A stretch of 15,299 bases of DNA, from contig VAYG01000035.1 in NCBI GenBank assembly GCA_005885015.1, positions 1-15,299 of the forward strand, in the 5' to 3' direction. Positions 14,380-15,299 of the stretch are shown here, piece by piece. Position numbers and translations under genes: made by a program. The notes beneath the pieces were generated by a model. It saw nothing but the letters and a program-made list of their open reading frames with translations. It made no database searches and was not told where the DNA came from. Numbering within the stretch: position 1 is the first letter of the stretch; every line of letters begins with the position of its first letter. Source of the stretch: Actinomycetota bacterium (GTDB lineage: Bacteria; Actinomycetota; UBA4738).

Positions 14380-15299
14380 ATGAAGAACCGAAAGCTCGCG
14401 GGGGGCCTGGCCTTCCTGTCCTTGCTCACCCTGGTGGCGGCGGCCTGTGGCGGAGGCGGCGGGGCCTCGGGCGGCGGCGCCCCCTCGCCGGGACCCCTCG
14501 GCGCGGTCACCGTGGCTGCGGGCGCCCCCATGAAGATCGCCCTGATCGAGGCCCTTAGCGGGGACACCGCCAGCCTGGGCGTCGACCAGCAGCGGGGTGT
14601 CCAGATCGCCATCGACGACAAGGGCGGCAAGCTCCTCGGCCACTCCGTCCAGCTCATCTCGATCGACGAGACCTCGGGCGGCGCCGTCTGCGGCGATGGC
14701 CCCGGGGGGACCGCCGCTGCCCAGAAGGTGGCGGCCGACAAGTCGATCGTCGGGGTGATAGGAACCAGTTGCTCCGGTGACGCCGTCCCGGCCATGCCGA
14801 TCCTCGGCCCGGCCGGCTACACCATGATCTCGGGGTCGAACACCTCGCCCTTCCTGACCTCGGTCGACGCGAAGACCCCCGGTCCGGCGCACAAGGACGG
14901 CTACTTCCGCGTCGCTCACAACGACACCTTCCAGGGCAAGGCGGCCGCCGACTGCGTGTTCAACCAGCTCGGCGCAACCAAGGCCGCGACCATCAACGAC
15001 GGCGACGCGTACACCGTGGGCCTGGCCAAGGCCTTCGAGACCGCGTTCACCGCGGACGGCGGGCAGGTCGTCGACTCGGCCGCGGTCGGCAAGACCCAGA
15101 CCGACATGCACGCGGTGTTGACGGAGGTCGCGTCCAAGGCGCCCCAGATCATCTACTTCCCGATCTTCGAGCCGGCCGGCGACTACATCGTGAAGCAGGC
15201 CAAGGACGTGTCGGGTCTGACCAACACGGCCCTGATGGGCGCCGACGGCCTGATCTCCGACACCTTCGTCGGCAGCAAGAACGGGAAGTTCGCGGTGCC
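14380..15299 (+). CDS. Branched-chain amino acid-type ABC transporter substrate-binding lipoprotein (partial)
   Basis: This is an extracytoplasmic solute receptor of the LivJ/LivK (Peripla_BP_6) type. The 306 complete codons in the window are open at the right edge, so the C-terminus is missing. The N-terminus is a lipoprotein signal: KNRK, a hydrophobic stretch (residues 6-22) and LVAAAC with the lipidated C23, then a Gly/Ser/Pro linker to about residue 50. The receptor domain starts MKIALIEALSGDTASLG and continues with RGVQIAIDD, VGVIGTSCSGDAVPA and MISGSNTSP. Two cysteines (in AVCGDG and TSCSG) could form the disulfide common in this family. ATG 14380 has GGAGGAGGGAG just upstream. Permease and ATPase genes would be expected downstream, outside the window. 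The ligand may be branched-chain amino acids, but this family also binds amides, urea and aromatic compounds. Confidence 0.9.
   Translation, partial: MKNRKLAGGLAFLSLLTLVAAACGGGGGASGGGAPSPGPLGAVTVAAGAPMKIALIEALSGDTASLGVDQQRGVQIAIDDKGGKLLGHSVQLISIDETSGGAVCGDGPGGTAAAQKVAADKSIVGVIGTSCSGDAVPAMPILGPAGYTMISGSNTSPFLTSVDAKTPGPAHKDGYFRVAHNDTFQGKAAADCVFNQLGATKAATINDGDAYTVGLAKAFETAFTADGGQVVDSAAVGKTQTDMHAVLTEVASKAPQIIYFPIFEPAGDYIVKQAKDVSGLTNTALMGADGLISDTFVGSKNGKFAV

Overview
The window is about 15.3 kb of very GC-rich DNA, almost fully coding, from what looks like a member of the Actinomycetota. The evidence is the gene order pgeF-yggS-sepF-yggT-divIVA, which in Gram-positive bacteria normally follows ftsZ in the division/cell-wall cluster, together with SepF and DivIVA themselves, a T-box-controlled ileS, and many ATGA overlaps and GTG starts. 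I cannot name a genus. A poorly characterised environmental lineage is plausible.

Layout. (1) Positions 4-3272, plus strand: the tail of the division cluster, with pgeF (possible cytosolic peptidoglycan/nucleoside editing), yggS (PLP homeostasis), sepF (FtsZ membrane anchor), yggT (small membrane protein) and a divIVA-domain protein. (2) Positions 3279-6670, minus strand: ileS of the eukaryote-like IleRS2 type, with a complete T-box leader (AUC specifier, T-box sequence, competing antiterminator and terminator) and a -10 element. (3) Positions 6783-8892, plus strand: a DksA/TraR-type zinc-finger protein, lspA (signal peptidase II), rluD-type pseudouridine synthase and a 110-residue protein of unknown function, tightly packed. 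(4) Positions 8897-10024, minus strand: a RecB/Cas4-like PD-(D/E)XK nuclease with four cysteines suited to an Fe-S cluster. (5) A divergent promoter region, then dnaE (replicative polymerase alpha subunit) on plus at 10189-13666. dnaE is broken: about 56 bases appear to be missing near 11164 and the reading frame changes there. (6) Positions 13695-14102, minus strand: a small RsbW-like anti-sigma/ATPase-fold protein. (7) Positions 14380-15299, plus strand: the start of a lipoprotein substrate-binding protein of a branched-chain amino acid-type ABC transporter, cut by the window end.

Most genes are core housekeeping genes and no mobile element, CRISPR array, tRNA or rRNA was seen. The points most worth a second look are the IleRS, in which both class I signature motifs are altered (PVHT in place of HIGH, and MHGS in place of the MSKS part of KMSKS); the well-defined T-box in front of it; the internal deletion/frameshift in dnaE; and two mutually exclusive hairpins over the ribosome binding site of the substrate-binding protein gene. 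I did not find a convincing new multi-gene system.
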